Origin: Cricetomys ansorgei
Taxonomy: Eukaryota > Chordata > Mammalia > Rodentia > Nesomyidae
DNA length: 64,000 nt
Direction of reading: 5' to 3'
Assembly (NCBI GenBank): GCA_026225945.1
Contig: JAMJFZ010000818.1
Span: forward strand, 4,680,001 to 4,744,000
The notes beneath the pieces were generated by a model that was not told the DNA's origin, did no database searches, and worked only from the letters and a program-made list of their open reading frames with translations. Positions 23,801 to 38,145 of this stretch are shown here, in pieces; the stretch's first letter is position 1; every line of letters starts with the position of its first letter. The position numbers were made by a program, and so were the translations under genes.

Positions 23801-26800
23801 CACATGACCCTGAGCTGTGAGATCACTCAGCAGTTTGCTGTGAACTTTTACTCACTTTTCATTTTATGTTTAGAGTACACGTTGTTTGCATGCATGTGTA
23901 CCGTGTGTGCTGTGTGCGTTCCTGGGGTGGGAAGAGAGCATCAGACCCCTGGTGGCTGTGAGCCACCTCATGTGGGTGCTAGGATTGGATTCAGTCCTCT
24001 GCAAGAGCAACAAGAGCTCGTAATCTCTGAGCCACTCTCCAGGCCCCCACCCTGTTCTTACTCATTTTAAAGGCAGGACACTGGTGCTTCTAGATGAAGA
24101 TGCAGTTGGGGTTGATTTCTGTGAGGAGCTTGGTGCACGCACACACACATATGCATGGGCGTGCATGAGCGCACGCACACACGCACACTACTCAGCTGTA
24201 CGAGGACATGGATCTGCTATGTCCCACAAGTAAGTTCTCAATGAATTGGTTGATGAGGCCAATTCCCAGGATCAGTCAGGCGACTGACTGGGAGGCACAT
24301 GTCTGATTAACTGCTTTAAAAATAAAGCAGCGCCTGGAATCTAGCTCTTGCAGTAAGAAGACTCTACAGCCTGCTGCTGAGGCACCTCTCTGCAGAATGT
24401 GCACGATGCTGCACACAGACCATGCTGAAGGCTCTTCTGCAGTGGCCATTCGTGTGCGAGCCATGTCAAGGTAGACCTCACATTGACCTCACTCACAGGG
24501 GCTACATACGAAGTTGTGCCCTGTGGGCTTATTTTGGTGGTTTGGGGGAAAACATGTCACAGTAACAACTGAAAGAAGGAAAAGCAGGAACAGATTTAAC
24601 AGATTTTTTAAAAATATCAGTTATAAGAGCAAAAGAAGGCACTGCATAAAAAGCCTATGCTATCCTTGGACCAGCATCTGGGCAGACAGCAACCTGACAC
24701 AAAGACCAGTGTCCTGAAAGACAAATGGAGCAGGCTGACAGGGACAAAGCCAGTGTGGCATGGGACAGCCTGATCAAGTGTGTGCAGGAGGCAGATAGGG
24801 TGGCACGTGCCTTTAATCCCAGCACTATAGAGGCAGAGGCAGACAGATCATTGTAAATTGGGGGCCAGCCTGGTCTACATAGCAAGTTTCAGGATAGCCA
24901 GACCTACATAGAGACCCTGCCTCGAAAAATTCAAAAGAAGAAAGACACGTGCAGGGACTGGAGATGACGGTATAGGTGCAAGGCCAAAAGCCCATCGGCT
25001 TGAGCGTGGAGGAACACTGAACGACACTTGGTTCTTGTTTGGTTGTTTATGTGTGTACATCCACATGTGTCAGAAATGGTGGTTAGAAGCCAGAAATGTC
25101 ACCTGTCCTGCTCTATGGCCCTCTGTGCCTGAGACAGGTCTCTCACTGAACCTGCAGCTAAGGCAGGTGGCCAATAAGCTATAGCAATCCTCCTGCCTCT
25201 GTTAGAGGTACACATGGCCAGCCCGTTTTTTTATGCAGCTGCTGGGATTCAGACCTCGTACCCTGAGACGCCTCCCAGCCCTCCTATTCTGAGACTGCTC
25301 TCACCTATTTCTGATCCTCCTGCCTCTACCTCTCACAGTGCCCAGATTACAGGTGTACACCTCTACGGCCGGTTTTATGCTGTGCTTGGGATGGTACCCA
25401 GGTGTACAGTGGGCAAGCACTACCAACCAAGCTGCTTGCAGTACAGGGCGCCACTCACCTGCCTGTTCAGCTTCACAGCCAGTATGGTGTTGGAGTAGCT
25501 GTAGTTGCATATCTCGGTTCCCTTCTTAAAGTGGCAAACCTTCAGCTTCCTGGGAGCTTTGAGGCTGACGATGGCCACCAAGCTGCTGGAGAACAATCTC
25601 TCCACAATGCACACATCTTCAGTGTCAGCTGGAACCAGAAGAAAAACACATTCATGGATACATGCATCTCCACAAGTCAACACATCCTATCAGTCCACAG
25701 ACACAAGTACATGCACGTCAAACAGGCACATGACATAGAACGCGTATGCCAACATGTCCCTGAGAGTCACAGGACAGCAGGGGTGGATGGAAAGTCTCAT
25801 TATCTGGAGCCATGGCTGCTGTCACTATAAATACAGACCATACCCTAAGTTCAAACTCAGGTGCCAAAGCACAGAATCATGAAAGCATGCTTTTAAATAT
25901 GCTCTGCTGCTGGGAGGACTCCAAAACACTACGTTTATTTATTATTGTTGATGTGTGTGTGTATACACACACACATACACATATATGTATATATATACAT
26001 GTATATACACACACATACATACATACATATATAGTGGGTATGCACGTGCGCCAGGGCAAGTGTGGAGGTCAGAGGAAAATTTATGGAACTCTGTTCTCTC
26101 CTCCTACTATGTGGGTTCCGGGGTTCCAGTTCAGTTGTCAGGCTTGGCAGCAAATGCCTTTACCCACTGAGCCATCTCACTGGCCCGAACTTATTCAGAG
26201 AAGCAAACAACAAATAGGGTCAAGGAACAAGAGGCTGCAAGGGGATGCAGGCCAAGGCACAAACCATAGCTGTTTATGGCTCTGGGCAGTGAACCATAGC
26301 TCCCAGTCAGTCTCACGATCATGAGGGAAGAAACCCATGCTGTTGCTGCATTCTACATTCAGAGAGCTGGGTTGGTAAGTGCAGTTCTGACTTATGCTAT
26401 TTGCAACTGAGGACACTACCCCCATGTAAGTCAAGAAGCATTTATTTGTGTTTCTAGGTAAGCACACCATTTTATCATGTCTGCCTGACCTGAAAGGCAA
26501 ATGTGCATTAACACACTAGATGTACGCTAGAACCAGGCACCTGTTTTTGTCAAAGTGTGAGAACGTACTGTTACAACAGAAGAAAAAAAAATCAAAGCAT
26601 GATCTTAAGCTTTTTACAGTTTATTTATGGGTGCTTTTAGCTAGATGACACAAATCACATTTGCTTCTCTTCTGGAGCAGAAAGCAAGTCTTCATTTCAA
26701 GGATCAAACACAAGTTGCTGCCACCACCTGGGAATAGACCCAGGATGCAGAAGCTTTGCCCAGCAGCATGCCAACCCCTTGCCCAGATGTGCCTTGCAAC

Positions 26801-29800
26801 CGAGGGCACTGGTGACACTGCTGGCTCTTGGAGGAGGCAGACTCTGTATATGACAGCACTCAAGACACAGCCAACAAAGTGCGGCAGACAGACTCAAGAC
26901 CCAGAACGTCAACTATATGCAGCAGAAAGAACCTCCCTCAAGAAACCGCAAGGATATCTGTCATAAGGAACTTGTTAGCAGAGCTGTGAGTCAGTGTCCA
27001 ACACTGGCCCCACAGGCTGAGCCACTGATTCTTCACAGGGCTAAGACAGCACAGCCTGGGATGAGACCTTCTCCATTACTGCCTGCTGCACCCTCCATCT
27101 TTTTCTTACAAAGCCCACGTTCTTGTGAACCTCTAAATGCCCAGGTGCATCCCATGTCTTGCTCCGGTGGTCGGCAGTCCCCGTGGATCAGTAACCAAGC
27201 TCTGAGGACCAGGCTATGCTTGACCATCACAGCTGTGGCCCAGATGAAATGAGACAGGCAAAGAGGCTCCTTAGGCACTAGCACAATGGCGAAAAATGGT
27301 AAAGACTTACGGAGTGGTGCACCCCTTTAATTCCAGCACTTAGGAAGCAGAGGCAGGAGGATCTGAGTTTAAGGCCAGCCTGGTCTACAGAGCAAGTTCT
27401 AGGCCAGCCAGAGTTACACAGAGAAACCCTGTCTCGAAAAACAAAAGGTAAATAACTGAATTTTGGATTCCCACAGCCCTTTAACGGAAACAGTTTTTAG
27501 GAAACAATCTCCTGAAGCATCCTGTGACATTTGGTTTGGTAGTACAATGAGACTATCCCTAGAGGCTACGCCTAAGCAGCAAAGCTGCTTCTGGTCAAAG
27601 CTGACTACTTTCCCTGGAACATGCACCAGGAACCTTGGAGATGATGATGGCCTGGCAGGGGCAGCAGCAGGAAAATCAGGTTCTAAGGGCTGGACCTTTC
27701 ACTCAGTGACAGAGTGCTTGCTTAGTCAGCACATACAAAACCTTGGGTTCCAGTCTCAAGGCCACAAATAAAAGCTGCAGGACTAGTGTGTAGCTCAAGT
27801 GGTTTCCAGTATGCGCAAAGCCCTGGGCTGATTTCCAGCAACATAAATTGGACAAGGTGATATACACCTGAAATCTCATCACTAGGAAGGGGGGAAGAAG
27901 GGTCAGTTCACAGCGGACAGGTGTGGTGACATACACCCTTAATACTAACTAGCACTAAGGAGACAAAGACAGGTAGATCTCTTATAACTTCAAGGCTAGC
28001 CTGGTTTACATAGAGTTCTAGGCCAGCCAAGGCCACACAGTGAGACCTTGTCTTAAAAGGGGAGTGGGGTGGGGCTGGAGGTGGTTCAGGAATGAAGAGT
28101 TTCTTATAAAGAACCTGAGTTCAGTTCCCAGCACCTACATCAGGTGGCTCATAACTGCCTGTAAATCCACCTCCAGGGGATCTGATGCCCTCTGACCTCT
28201 GAGGGCATGTGTACTCCTGTGCACAAAAACATATCCTTTATTTAAAATAATAAAAATAAGTCTTTAAGAAGAAAAGCATGAGAACTTGATCCCCAGTATT
28301 CAATACAAAGCTGGGGAGGCAGAGACATGAGGGCCTGAGCAGCTCACTGGCCAGGTTCTCAATCTTCCTAATGCTGTGACCCTTAATACACTCATGTTGT
28401 GGTGACCCCCAATTATAAAATGATTCCCCTTTTACTTCAAAACTGTGATTTTGCTGCTGTTATGAATCATAATGTAAATATATAGTATGTCTAAGCAACC
28501 CCTGTTGAAAGGGTTGTTCAACCCTCAAAGGGGTTGCGACCCACAGGTTGAGAACTGCTGGGCTAGCTAGTCTGGTAGGAGTGTTGAGACACTTGGTTGT
28601 CAAGCTGGTCTCTACATGCATGTCCCCAATCCCCCCACAAATCAATTTTTAAAAGTAAAGACAGGGGTGGTGGCACTAGAAGCAAGGGGATCTCTGTAGA
28701 TCTGAGGACATACTGGTATACACAGTTAGTTCAGGCCAGCCAGGACTAACTAGCTGTCGATGCAGAGACTGAACCCAGAAAGTCTCTTCTTGGCTCTGCT
28801 GTCTGTAGTGATGGGTCTTGGCTTTCATATCCTCAAAGATGCAGGAAGGACTGGATTACAGCTTTGGAAAGCTGTACAACTGACTGAGTTGTGGGTATAG
28901 AGCAGGCTCACGGCATGGGTGAGGAGGCCAGAGGATAACTACGAGTTCTGGTCATCCCAAATCTTTTTTTTGAGACAGGGTTTCTCTGTTGTAACTCTGG
29001 CTGTCCTGGAACTCACAGAGATCTGCCTGCCTCTGCCTCCCAAGCGCTGGGATTAAAGGCGTGGGCCACTAACATTCGGCTACTATCTTTAATGGAAATC
29101 ATAACCTGCCCTTGGAGACTGAGCGCAGGGCAACAATGCCCCCATCTCACTGCACAACCCTGCAATAGATCCCCTCCCCCCCCCAAAAAAAGCCCCTGGA
29201 TCCAAGTCTGTTAGATCATGGATGTGTTTCCTGCAGAGGGATTAGCCATACCTTATATTCAGGCTAGTACTGTCCCTAGGATGTTAAACTCCTAGTTTTT
29301 AGCCCCACAGTAGGGTGGGACATAGGTTTTACTTCCCAATTACTCCCTTATATCCTACCTAATACTTTAATTAATCTGCTAAACCAAGAAAACAAAAAAC
29401 CAAACCAGAAACACAGGGCCCTGAGCCCAGTACGGGGTATGAGGATAGCCACTCTCCCTGGCCACTGTCCGTGGGTGCTACCTTGGCTAAGGGCAGCAAT
29501 GGGCAGCATTTATCTGTTGCCCCCACCTTTCTAATCCCAGAAAGTTACCCAACAGCTTCATTCACCAGCAGGCAAGGAAAGTTCCTCCCTCAGTCAGCCA
29601 CCTGACTCCTATGTCTGCTCTATGAAGGGGAACAGGCACCCACGGCGCTGCTGGCTTGCACTCTAATGTGTAGAACCGCACTATTCACAACAGTCAAGAG
29701 ATGCAAACAGCCATGCGTGCACAAATGAGTGGATGAACCAAGCAGGACAGCCGGACAGTGTAATACTCAGCAACAATACAAAGGAAGGCCTGACACATGG

Positions 29801-32800
29801 GAGAGCAGAGAAGAGCCGTAGAAACATCCACGTGAACAGAGCCAGCCACACTCAGCTGCATTTATCTGCAAAGCCCAGACAGCAAATCTATAGATGCAGA
29901 AAGGAGATGAGTGGCCCAGCTGGGCTGGGCGGTGGGAGGGAGGGAATGCCAAAGACTGCTAATGGACTCGTGCTTTCTTAAGAGAAACACTTAAGAAAAT
30001 CCCATCATGGTAGGCTGCTCAACTTAGCAAATGCATTACGAGTCACTCAACTGGATACTCAAAATAGATTTATAGGCCATAAAGGTATATAAACTATATC
30101 CCAAAGAGGTTGCTTTTTGTTTGTTGTTTTTTAAAATCACACTAAAACCCATCTCAGGTAGCCTAGTGCAGACAAATGAACTTTGGCTGATATATTAAAA
30201 GATCTGATGCAAGAAGTTACTGGCGCAAGCAGCAGGAACTTTCAGTACAGGTCATGCCACCTGGGGAAGATAGGCCTTGGAGACAACACAGAAACTCAGT
30301 ACAGGCAGACCTTCCAGGGACTCCAGTCCTTCAACCCCAGGTGATAGGTGTCAGTGGGGGTGAAGGAATAAACTACTGAAAACCTCAGACAGCTACTGAG
30401 TTTTCTGGGGCAATTTCTTACCTGTAACTTATTTCCACAGAGGCCAGTAACTAGGAAAAGGGTTAGGCCCTCTGCAAATGGCAGGGGGACCTCCTCCCCA
30501 GCCTCTGACTGACCAGTAAGAGCTGACTTTGTGTACACTCGTGCATGCAGCACATGCATGTGACCATGGGTAGGCCAAACAAGAGGTGGTTGATATGTGT
30601 CTTTCTCTGTTGGTCCCACTGAACATGGTAATCATAGTGCTAAGGCAGGCTGCCAGCTAGCTTCCTGGATCCATCTGCCTGCCCCTCACCCCCCAGCACT
30701 AGAGTTATGGACACTGTCACCACACCCATCTTTACATGGGTGCTGGGGGTCTGAATTCATGATTGTGTGAGCTGAGGCCTGTCCCCAGCCCTCTGCTGTT
30801 TATTAAGCTTCACACCAGACAAACAACATACAGGCACTCAGTATAACCCCCTTCTACGCAATCAAGGACAGCTGGGCCATCCTGAGAAGCAACGGTAAAT
30901 AGGCGACAGAAAGACAGGCCAGTCAGAAGACACATTCAACAGGGCTGTGTCTTACTCAAGGTGGCACCAGTGGCAGGTGCACCCAGGATGATGCAGAGAA
31001 AACGGAACAAACTTCAGTGACCTCAAGTGGCGATGGCCCAGTTTCCAGGTGGCCGTAGACATGGTGCTGTCTACTTCCTTCCTCAAGGTTGGCTTTCTAA
31101 GAGTCTACCTTAGGAAAGGAGCTGCTTGGGCTAAGAAAGAACGCAGTTTCGCTTCTGTGGCAGTGGACAGCTGGCAACGATGATACTCCTCAATGGGGAG
31201 AACGAAGACATTAAGTAATTGACAGAACACATTTCCACACAGGCCTGTCGTGCCTTGGGCTCTCCCAGTGATGCCAGTCAAGAGCTGATGCCCCATACAG
31301 CAGACCGAAGCAGAAGTGACTATTATGACTATTACTGTAAATCTCACAAAATTAATATTCTGACAGGAGCACGGCCTGTCAAAAGGGAAAAGCGTCATTT
31401 CTCAGACTATGTAGACTACAGCCCATCACAAGGTGCTCTGCATCCAAGGGAAGGCCCCCACAACCACCAACATTCCAGACACTGCTGAGCTACAGATGAG
31501 CTCACTCAGTGGACCTTGAGAAGTACATGTTTTGTGAGAAGCGTTGCCCCCACTCACATGCTTCTGACCCCACGTGGCATCTGGAGAAACTCACTTCTAA
31601 ACTCCTACATTTATTTTAGTTTTTGGTTTTTCAAGACAGGATGTCTCTGTGTATCTCTGTCCTGGAACTCACTCAGTAGACCAGACTGGCCTCAAATCGA
31701 GATCTGCCTGCCCTGCCTCCTGAGTGATGGGATTAAAGGATGTGCACTGCCACTGCCTGGCTACATAAACTCTGACATCTTAATAAGGATTTTTTTATGC
31801 ATCTTTCGTAACAGTGGACACTGCTGTTGCAGTGAAGAAGAAAGCCACATGTATGTGCACTGTGAACTTCTCAACAATGAGACACACGCCTACAGAGAAG
31901 GTGGGAGAACACGTGGGGCAGAAACAGCAGGCAGAGGATCCAAGCTTTCACAATTTTCCTAAAGTTTGAAATCAACTGAGCAGGTGGCTCAGTGGTTAGA
32001 ATACTTGCCTAGCATGCAAGAAGGCCTGGGGCTGAGAAAGACTGAGACTGAGTTTGAACTACTGAGGGTACAGTAGAGGGGGGTAATCCTAGCATCCAGG
32101 AATCTAAAGCTGGAAGACCAGGAGTTATGGGTCAGCCTGGGCTATGTAAGAAGTCTGAAATCCCAGCAGCATTGTTAGCAAAGGTCTAACAATTCAGAGC
32201 TTTAATTGTTTGCTTTAAAGAAACAAGCAGTGGCTGCTCCTGTTCCTAGGACCTGCCTTGGCTAATTCTTTTGGTAAAAACAAGAGACTGATAGCAAAAA
32301 TTTGATTTTATGATGGGCTACTAGGAGTCACAGTGTACAAGACCTAACCCTGCAGTCATAATGTAAAATCCTTCACTCTATTTGCAGAAGAGTGCTAGAC
32401 AGCCTTGACATTCACTCAGAGATGAAGTGGTTTCTCAGGAGTCATCTGCTCCTATGCGAGAAGAGGTGGCCAGCACTGTAGGGACAGAACTACCAGTGTC
32501 TGGGTGGAGACTGACTCAAATGGAGCCACCAGGTGGCTCAGCAGGTAGAGGGAGGGGCTGGCTGCCTCCCAGACACAAACGTGGAAGCACTGAACAGATT
32601 CCAAGCTGTCCTCTGACCTACACCCACCCTGGCACACACATGGCTGCACATGGGTACGTACACAAATCATAAAAAACACAAATTTAAAAGTATTAACTGG
32701 AATGTTCTTTGTCTGCTTCAGCATTTATTTTCAAGAACCAAAGTTCACTAAGGGACACAGGAGTTGGTGCGCTACCTTCCCACAATTACAGGATGCTATC

Positions 32801-35800
32801 AAGACATCAAGCTCTGTTCCCACCTAAAGCCAGTCAGGAAGTTCAGGCAGAGGCAAGTGAGGACCAGGTCTGGCATTCCTCAGTATGCTACACACCGAGC
32901 CTCCCAATAAAGGCAGAAACCCGGTTCCCACCCAGCTGCCTGCGGTGACAGCGCAGGCAGGCACTGCACTCACGGAATCTCATCACAACTTCAGCCGTTG
33001 GTAACAGCCAAGGGATCCTTATCCTGAGTGGGCTAGCCTTCTGGGGAGTCCTGCTTCAGATGTCAGGAATGATAGCCCAACTGACATCAGTACTCACTGG
33101 GTGCCGATTGCTTCAGTACCCAGATTACATCTCAGTGAGGCCAGAGGACACTGGGGGACCAGGAAGGAGGTGAGCATGAGGCCAGAGAAGGAGTCATGTT
33201 TGGAGAGGCAGCAGGATGCAAGTGTCAGGACCAGGGAGGGGGTCTAACCCTAGTGGCCAGTCTCTCCCAGTGGGTGATCACTTTTGAAGCAGTAACCCAA
33301 AGGCGACACTGAAAGGTCAGTCAGACACACTATTCGGCAGTCAGGGGCACTAGTAAAATGACCTTGAGCAGGAATGGGGCCCTCTACTCTCCCGGTGGGC
33401 AGAGCTCTAGAATTCCAAGATGGAAGCTTCAGTGTCCTTACTTTATTGCCAAGGGCTGGGTAGTCACCTGCTCAGCGTCCCCGGCCTCAGCTCAACAGTC
33501 ATTTCTGGGCAGCTCTGTTTAGAACAGCTGCCATCTGAAGGCCACTTCAAGACAGAGAACAGGCAATTTAGGGCCATCCTTGACTACAGAGTAAGTTCAA
33601 GATGACCCTGGGCTGCCTGAGACTGGCCTTAAAGGAGAGTGGGCAAAAACATGAGGGTAAGGAATAGAACCAGAAAGGTGCTTGACACCGAGCTGCAACC
33701 TGTGGAAGATAAGAGTGAGAGTTGAGGCTAGCCTAGCTCAAAACCAAAAGCAAAGCCAGGTGTAGTGGACACACATCTAATCCAGGCACTTGGCGGCAGA
33801 GGCGAGCAGACTTCTGTGAGTTTGCGGACAGCTTGGTCTACACAGAGAGCTCTAGGACAGTCAGGGCCGCACAAACTCTGTCTCAAAACCAACCAACCAA
33901 CCCCAAAGGCAAAAAGAAAAAAGGTGTTCAACACCAACAACCTTAAGGAAACACAGATTTAAACCAGACAGGATTACACACAGCAGAATGGCTGAGAGGA
34001 AACGTGCAGCACACCATCAAGCCTGCGGAAGTCCTTGGATTACTGGTGAACAAGGCACAGCCAAGGAAGTGTGGCCATCTCTCGTCTGCTTTGCTGCTGC
34101 ACATGTACCCTAGTCTGGCATCACTCTCTAGCTGAGCATGAGCCCGAAACCCCTCATCATCTGCCCACCTCCCAAGCACTGGGGTGATAGGGACACCCCA
34201 CCTGCTTCTTAAAAACCTACACATGCAGTCACCACACAATTGTACTCTTGGGCATTCACCTCTAAGAAACAAAATTTCCTAACCCCACAACCCCCCCCCC
34301 CCCCCCCGTGGATGCTCACAGCAGCTCTTTAGGTAACAGTCTGAAGCTAGACTCAGTATTTCCATGGGTTGACAGTTAAGCTGTGAACTACTGCTCATCA
34401 ATAAAAAAGCACTTGGGAGGCAGAGACAGGAGGATCCTTGGAACTCACTCATCAGTCAATCTAGCCCTTTGGGCAAGTTCCAGGTTCAGTGAGGAGAGTA
34501 TCTGGGAAGGACCTCTTGTCACCTCTGGCCTCCACACCAACACAAACATATAATACCACTCATACACACAAATCATCTTAATTTTTGAAGATTTAATTTT
34601 ATGTGTATGAGTGTTGCACCTGCACTTGTATGTATGTGTACCATGTGTGCCTGGTGCCTACACATTTGAGAAGGAGTCAGACCCCCTCTCTGTACTGGAG
34701 TTACAGATGGTTTTGAGCAGCTGTGGGTGCTAGGAACTAAACCCAGGTCCCCTGAAAAAGCAACAAGTGCTCTGAACCACTAGGCCCTCTCTCCAGTTCC
34801 AAACAATGTGTTTTATAGTCATTAATTTCCAATCCTGACCACATTTCAACAGATAGGCATTATGTCTGTTTTCAGAAGCCCCCACTTGTGGCCATTCTGC
34901 TACTCCAATACATGGGCCACTTAGACACCATCAAACGAGGAGGACAACAAAAGGAAACCATTCCTGCAGGGGCTGGAACAGTCGGCTCTCTAGGACCCCT
35001 TCAGGACAGTAACTTAGTCTAAATGGTATCAGGGAGTGGGTAAGGAGTGATAGAACACACATGAGAAGATACCAGGTCCTGAAAGTCCAGAAAATAAACC
35101 CCTAATTGTACATTATTATACACAAACACCCACTCAGGCGGCTAGTCCCTGGTTGTGACTTCCTGAGGTGGCTACAGTGGACGAGGACTGGTCCAAGGCT
35201 GTGTGGACTTGAATTGCCCCTGTGGAGCAGAAGACTGCATTCCAATTCCAGCCCAACAGGTCTACTTTGCTTAACAAAGGGAAAATAAAGCAAACACTTA
35301 CTGCATTCATAGATCTGTTCCAGCTTATCCACAGAAGAAAGGGAGAAAAACTTATACCCGGACTTACTACCAACAGCTAGGGACCTGCAAAAAAGCCAAA
35401 TTCAGAAGTAAGAGCTGATGCATGTACACAGCGATCATGCATAAACCAGTGCCCACCTTACCCACCAGCAACCAGAAATCACCAGCACGTTCCAAGGTAT
35501 CTCATGGGTCTGTATCAGATATTTGGCAGAGGATGCTACAGGCCAGAATTCTGTAAAGCATATGGCATAGTTATGATAATTAAAGGTGTTGGAATGTGAT
35601 GCACCACTGTCACCATACGCAAAACCCACAATGTTAGGTGACTGTGTGTGCGCGCGCGCACGTGTGTGTAAGTATATGTCATGGCACACAAGTGGAGAGG
35701 TCAGAAGACAACTTCAACTGTTGGTCCTCCTCCTTCACTGTCTGAGACAGGGGTCTCAATCACAGCTGGACAGAGCAGAGAGCTGGCCTTCGAGTGTCTG

Positions 35801-38082
35801 GGAATTCTCCTGTGCCGCTTCCCAGTCAACCTCAGGGGGACTGAGGCTGCAGATGCCTGGCTGGACATGTGTACTTGGGATCTGAACTCTCCCTCACACT
35901 TACATGGCCTGTGCTTTACCCTATGAGCCATCTTCCCAACCTAATGGCCACTTGTTTCACATGTAGGTACCCTTTGTAGACCTTAAATACACTCAAGTTT
36001 GTCAGCTACCCCTCAATAAAGCCTGGGGAAAGATTAAAATAAAAAGAGTAAAAACAAGTGAAAGCAACTCATACAAGTCTAAAATGAATAGTCAGCTGTC
36101 AACCAGTGACTGCAGATACACATGGCTGTTTCACACTTGCGAGCCTTCAAGGTCAGTAAGCTGTATTGCATTCATACCAAACCCAGGTTTGGTATCTATC
36201 CTCCTGTCGGGACTGCCTTTCATTGCCTTAACCACTTACTTGCTGTGCTGTGGCCAACAGGAGGAGTAGGAATGACAAGCACCAAGGAGCTATTTAGACC
36301 CTGGCCCGGGGATGGCCCAGGGATGGCCCGGGGATGCCAGCATCACTGCCCTAGGTGGAAACGCAAGGGTCTTTTTGATGGCTTATGTTTGAGAGGCTGT
36401 TTTCATCAACTCCCAGCTTTGGCTAAAAAGCTTGGGGCACAAGGCTTGGTGACACAAAATGAAGGAGTTCCTGATCAGAAAATTCCATCTCCAGAATGCA
36501 GCTGACCAAGGAAGCAAGAGCAAGCACACACAGCCCTCACCAGCACAGAGGGTCATTGAAGACAGAAAAAGCTCAGAGACTAGGGCCGTTTTTGGTGTTA
36601 ATGCCTGGGAAAACATGAAACAAATAGGCAGAACAGAGAACTCTTGCCTGATTTGTACTGATGGGTGCCCCAGGATGACACTCAAGGCTACTTTAGCAAT
36701 CAGCCCACCTACAGAACACTTGACATTTCCGGCCCTCCCACAGAGAGGTGAAATACAGTCCCAGAAACTGGGCGTGGGAGCACACACCTGTAATCCCAGC
36801 ACCTGGGAGGTAGAAGCTGGAAGATCAGAAGTTCAAGGTCCTCCCAGGCTACATGAGCCCCTGATTCAAATCACAAAGGGGAAAAAGAAAAGAAAGACTC
36901 ACATCCCTGGGATGGAGGTTCTGTGAGCACGGCTGAAGCCCAAGTTGTACGAGCTTATCTCAAACGCAGAAGACCACCAACTTCTCTACCACTGGTAGAA
37001 CATCTTTGTAATATTTCACTACATTGAGTTCCTTCAACCAAGAACCAAGTTATCAGGTATGGATATCTGTATACATTGTGAGTAGTAATAGGTGCCTGTA
37101 ATTGTATATGATTTTAATCCCAGCACTCTAGAGAGTCCAGCCTGGTCTACATGGCGAGTTCCAGGCTAGTCATATCTCAATTTAAAAAAAAAAAAAAAAG
37201 AGAAAAAAATCTATAGAAGAAGTAACAAAAGCAAACAACTCTCCAGGAAGGTTAAAAATAAAATCTCAGCAGCTAAGAACTTTTGGGAAATTGGTGCTCA
37301 AGCAAATATTTTTGGAGCTAGAGAGATAGCTTAGTGGTTAAAAGCATTGGCTGCTCTTCCAGAGGACCGGGGTTCAATTCCCAGCACCCACATGACACTT
37401 TACAACTGTCTGTAACTTCTGTGTCATGGGATCTGACACCCTCACACAGATATAGATGCAGGCAAAACACCAACATACATAAAAAAAGAAAATATTTTCC
37501 AGACAAGTAAGGTTTGCTATTTTAAGCAAATTTTAACCTTTCTTGTCAACCATTTCTGAATTTAAGATATAAAAATACAAAGCATCCTGGCACTTCCTTG
37601 TCTCAAAATAAAACATGCAAAATACCAAGAGGCAAAAAGAAAATAAGATAAAAAAATCATTCTTAAATTGTGTATTTTCCTGTGTTTTAAGAGATCTTTA
37701 TTTATGCGTATGTATCTGTGTGACTACCTCCCACATGTGTGGGGTATCTGCACGTGGACTTAACAGGCAGCTGTGAGCTGTGGGTGCTAGGAATTGAGCT
37801 CAGGTTCTCTGGAATAACCAGAGCTCTTAACTACTGAACCATCTTCCCAGTCCCCAAAAGAAAACGTTCCTGTGTTCTTAAAACAAAAGGAGGACACATT
37901 CCTTTTTTGTGTAACTGAAACAGATCTCACTAAGTAGATGAGGTTGATGGTGGGACTTTAAATCCTGCCTCAGTCTTCCTGAGCGCTGCGACAGACATGA
38001 ACCAGGAGGTCTGCTTTGGCAAATTATTTTGGGCTCAGGGTTTTGTGTCCCATATCACATGGCCAGACCACGTGAGACCGAT

Positions 38083-38145
<63 letters not shown>

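Noticed and set aside
29660..30000. Possible processed pseudogene in WIPI2 intron 2
   Set aside because: The order of landmarks fits the 3' end of an old L1, and no cellular protein was recognised.
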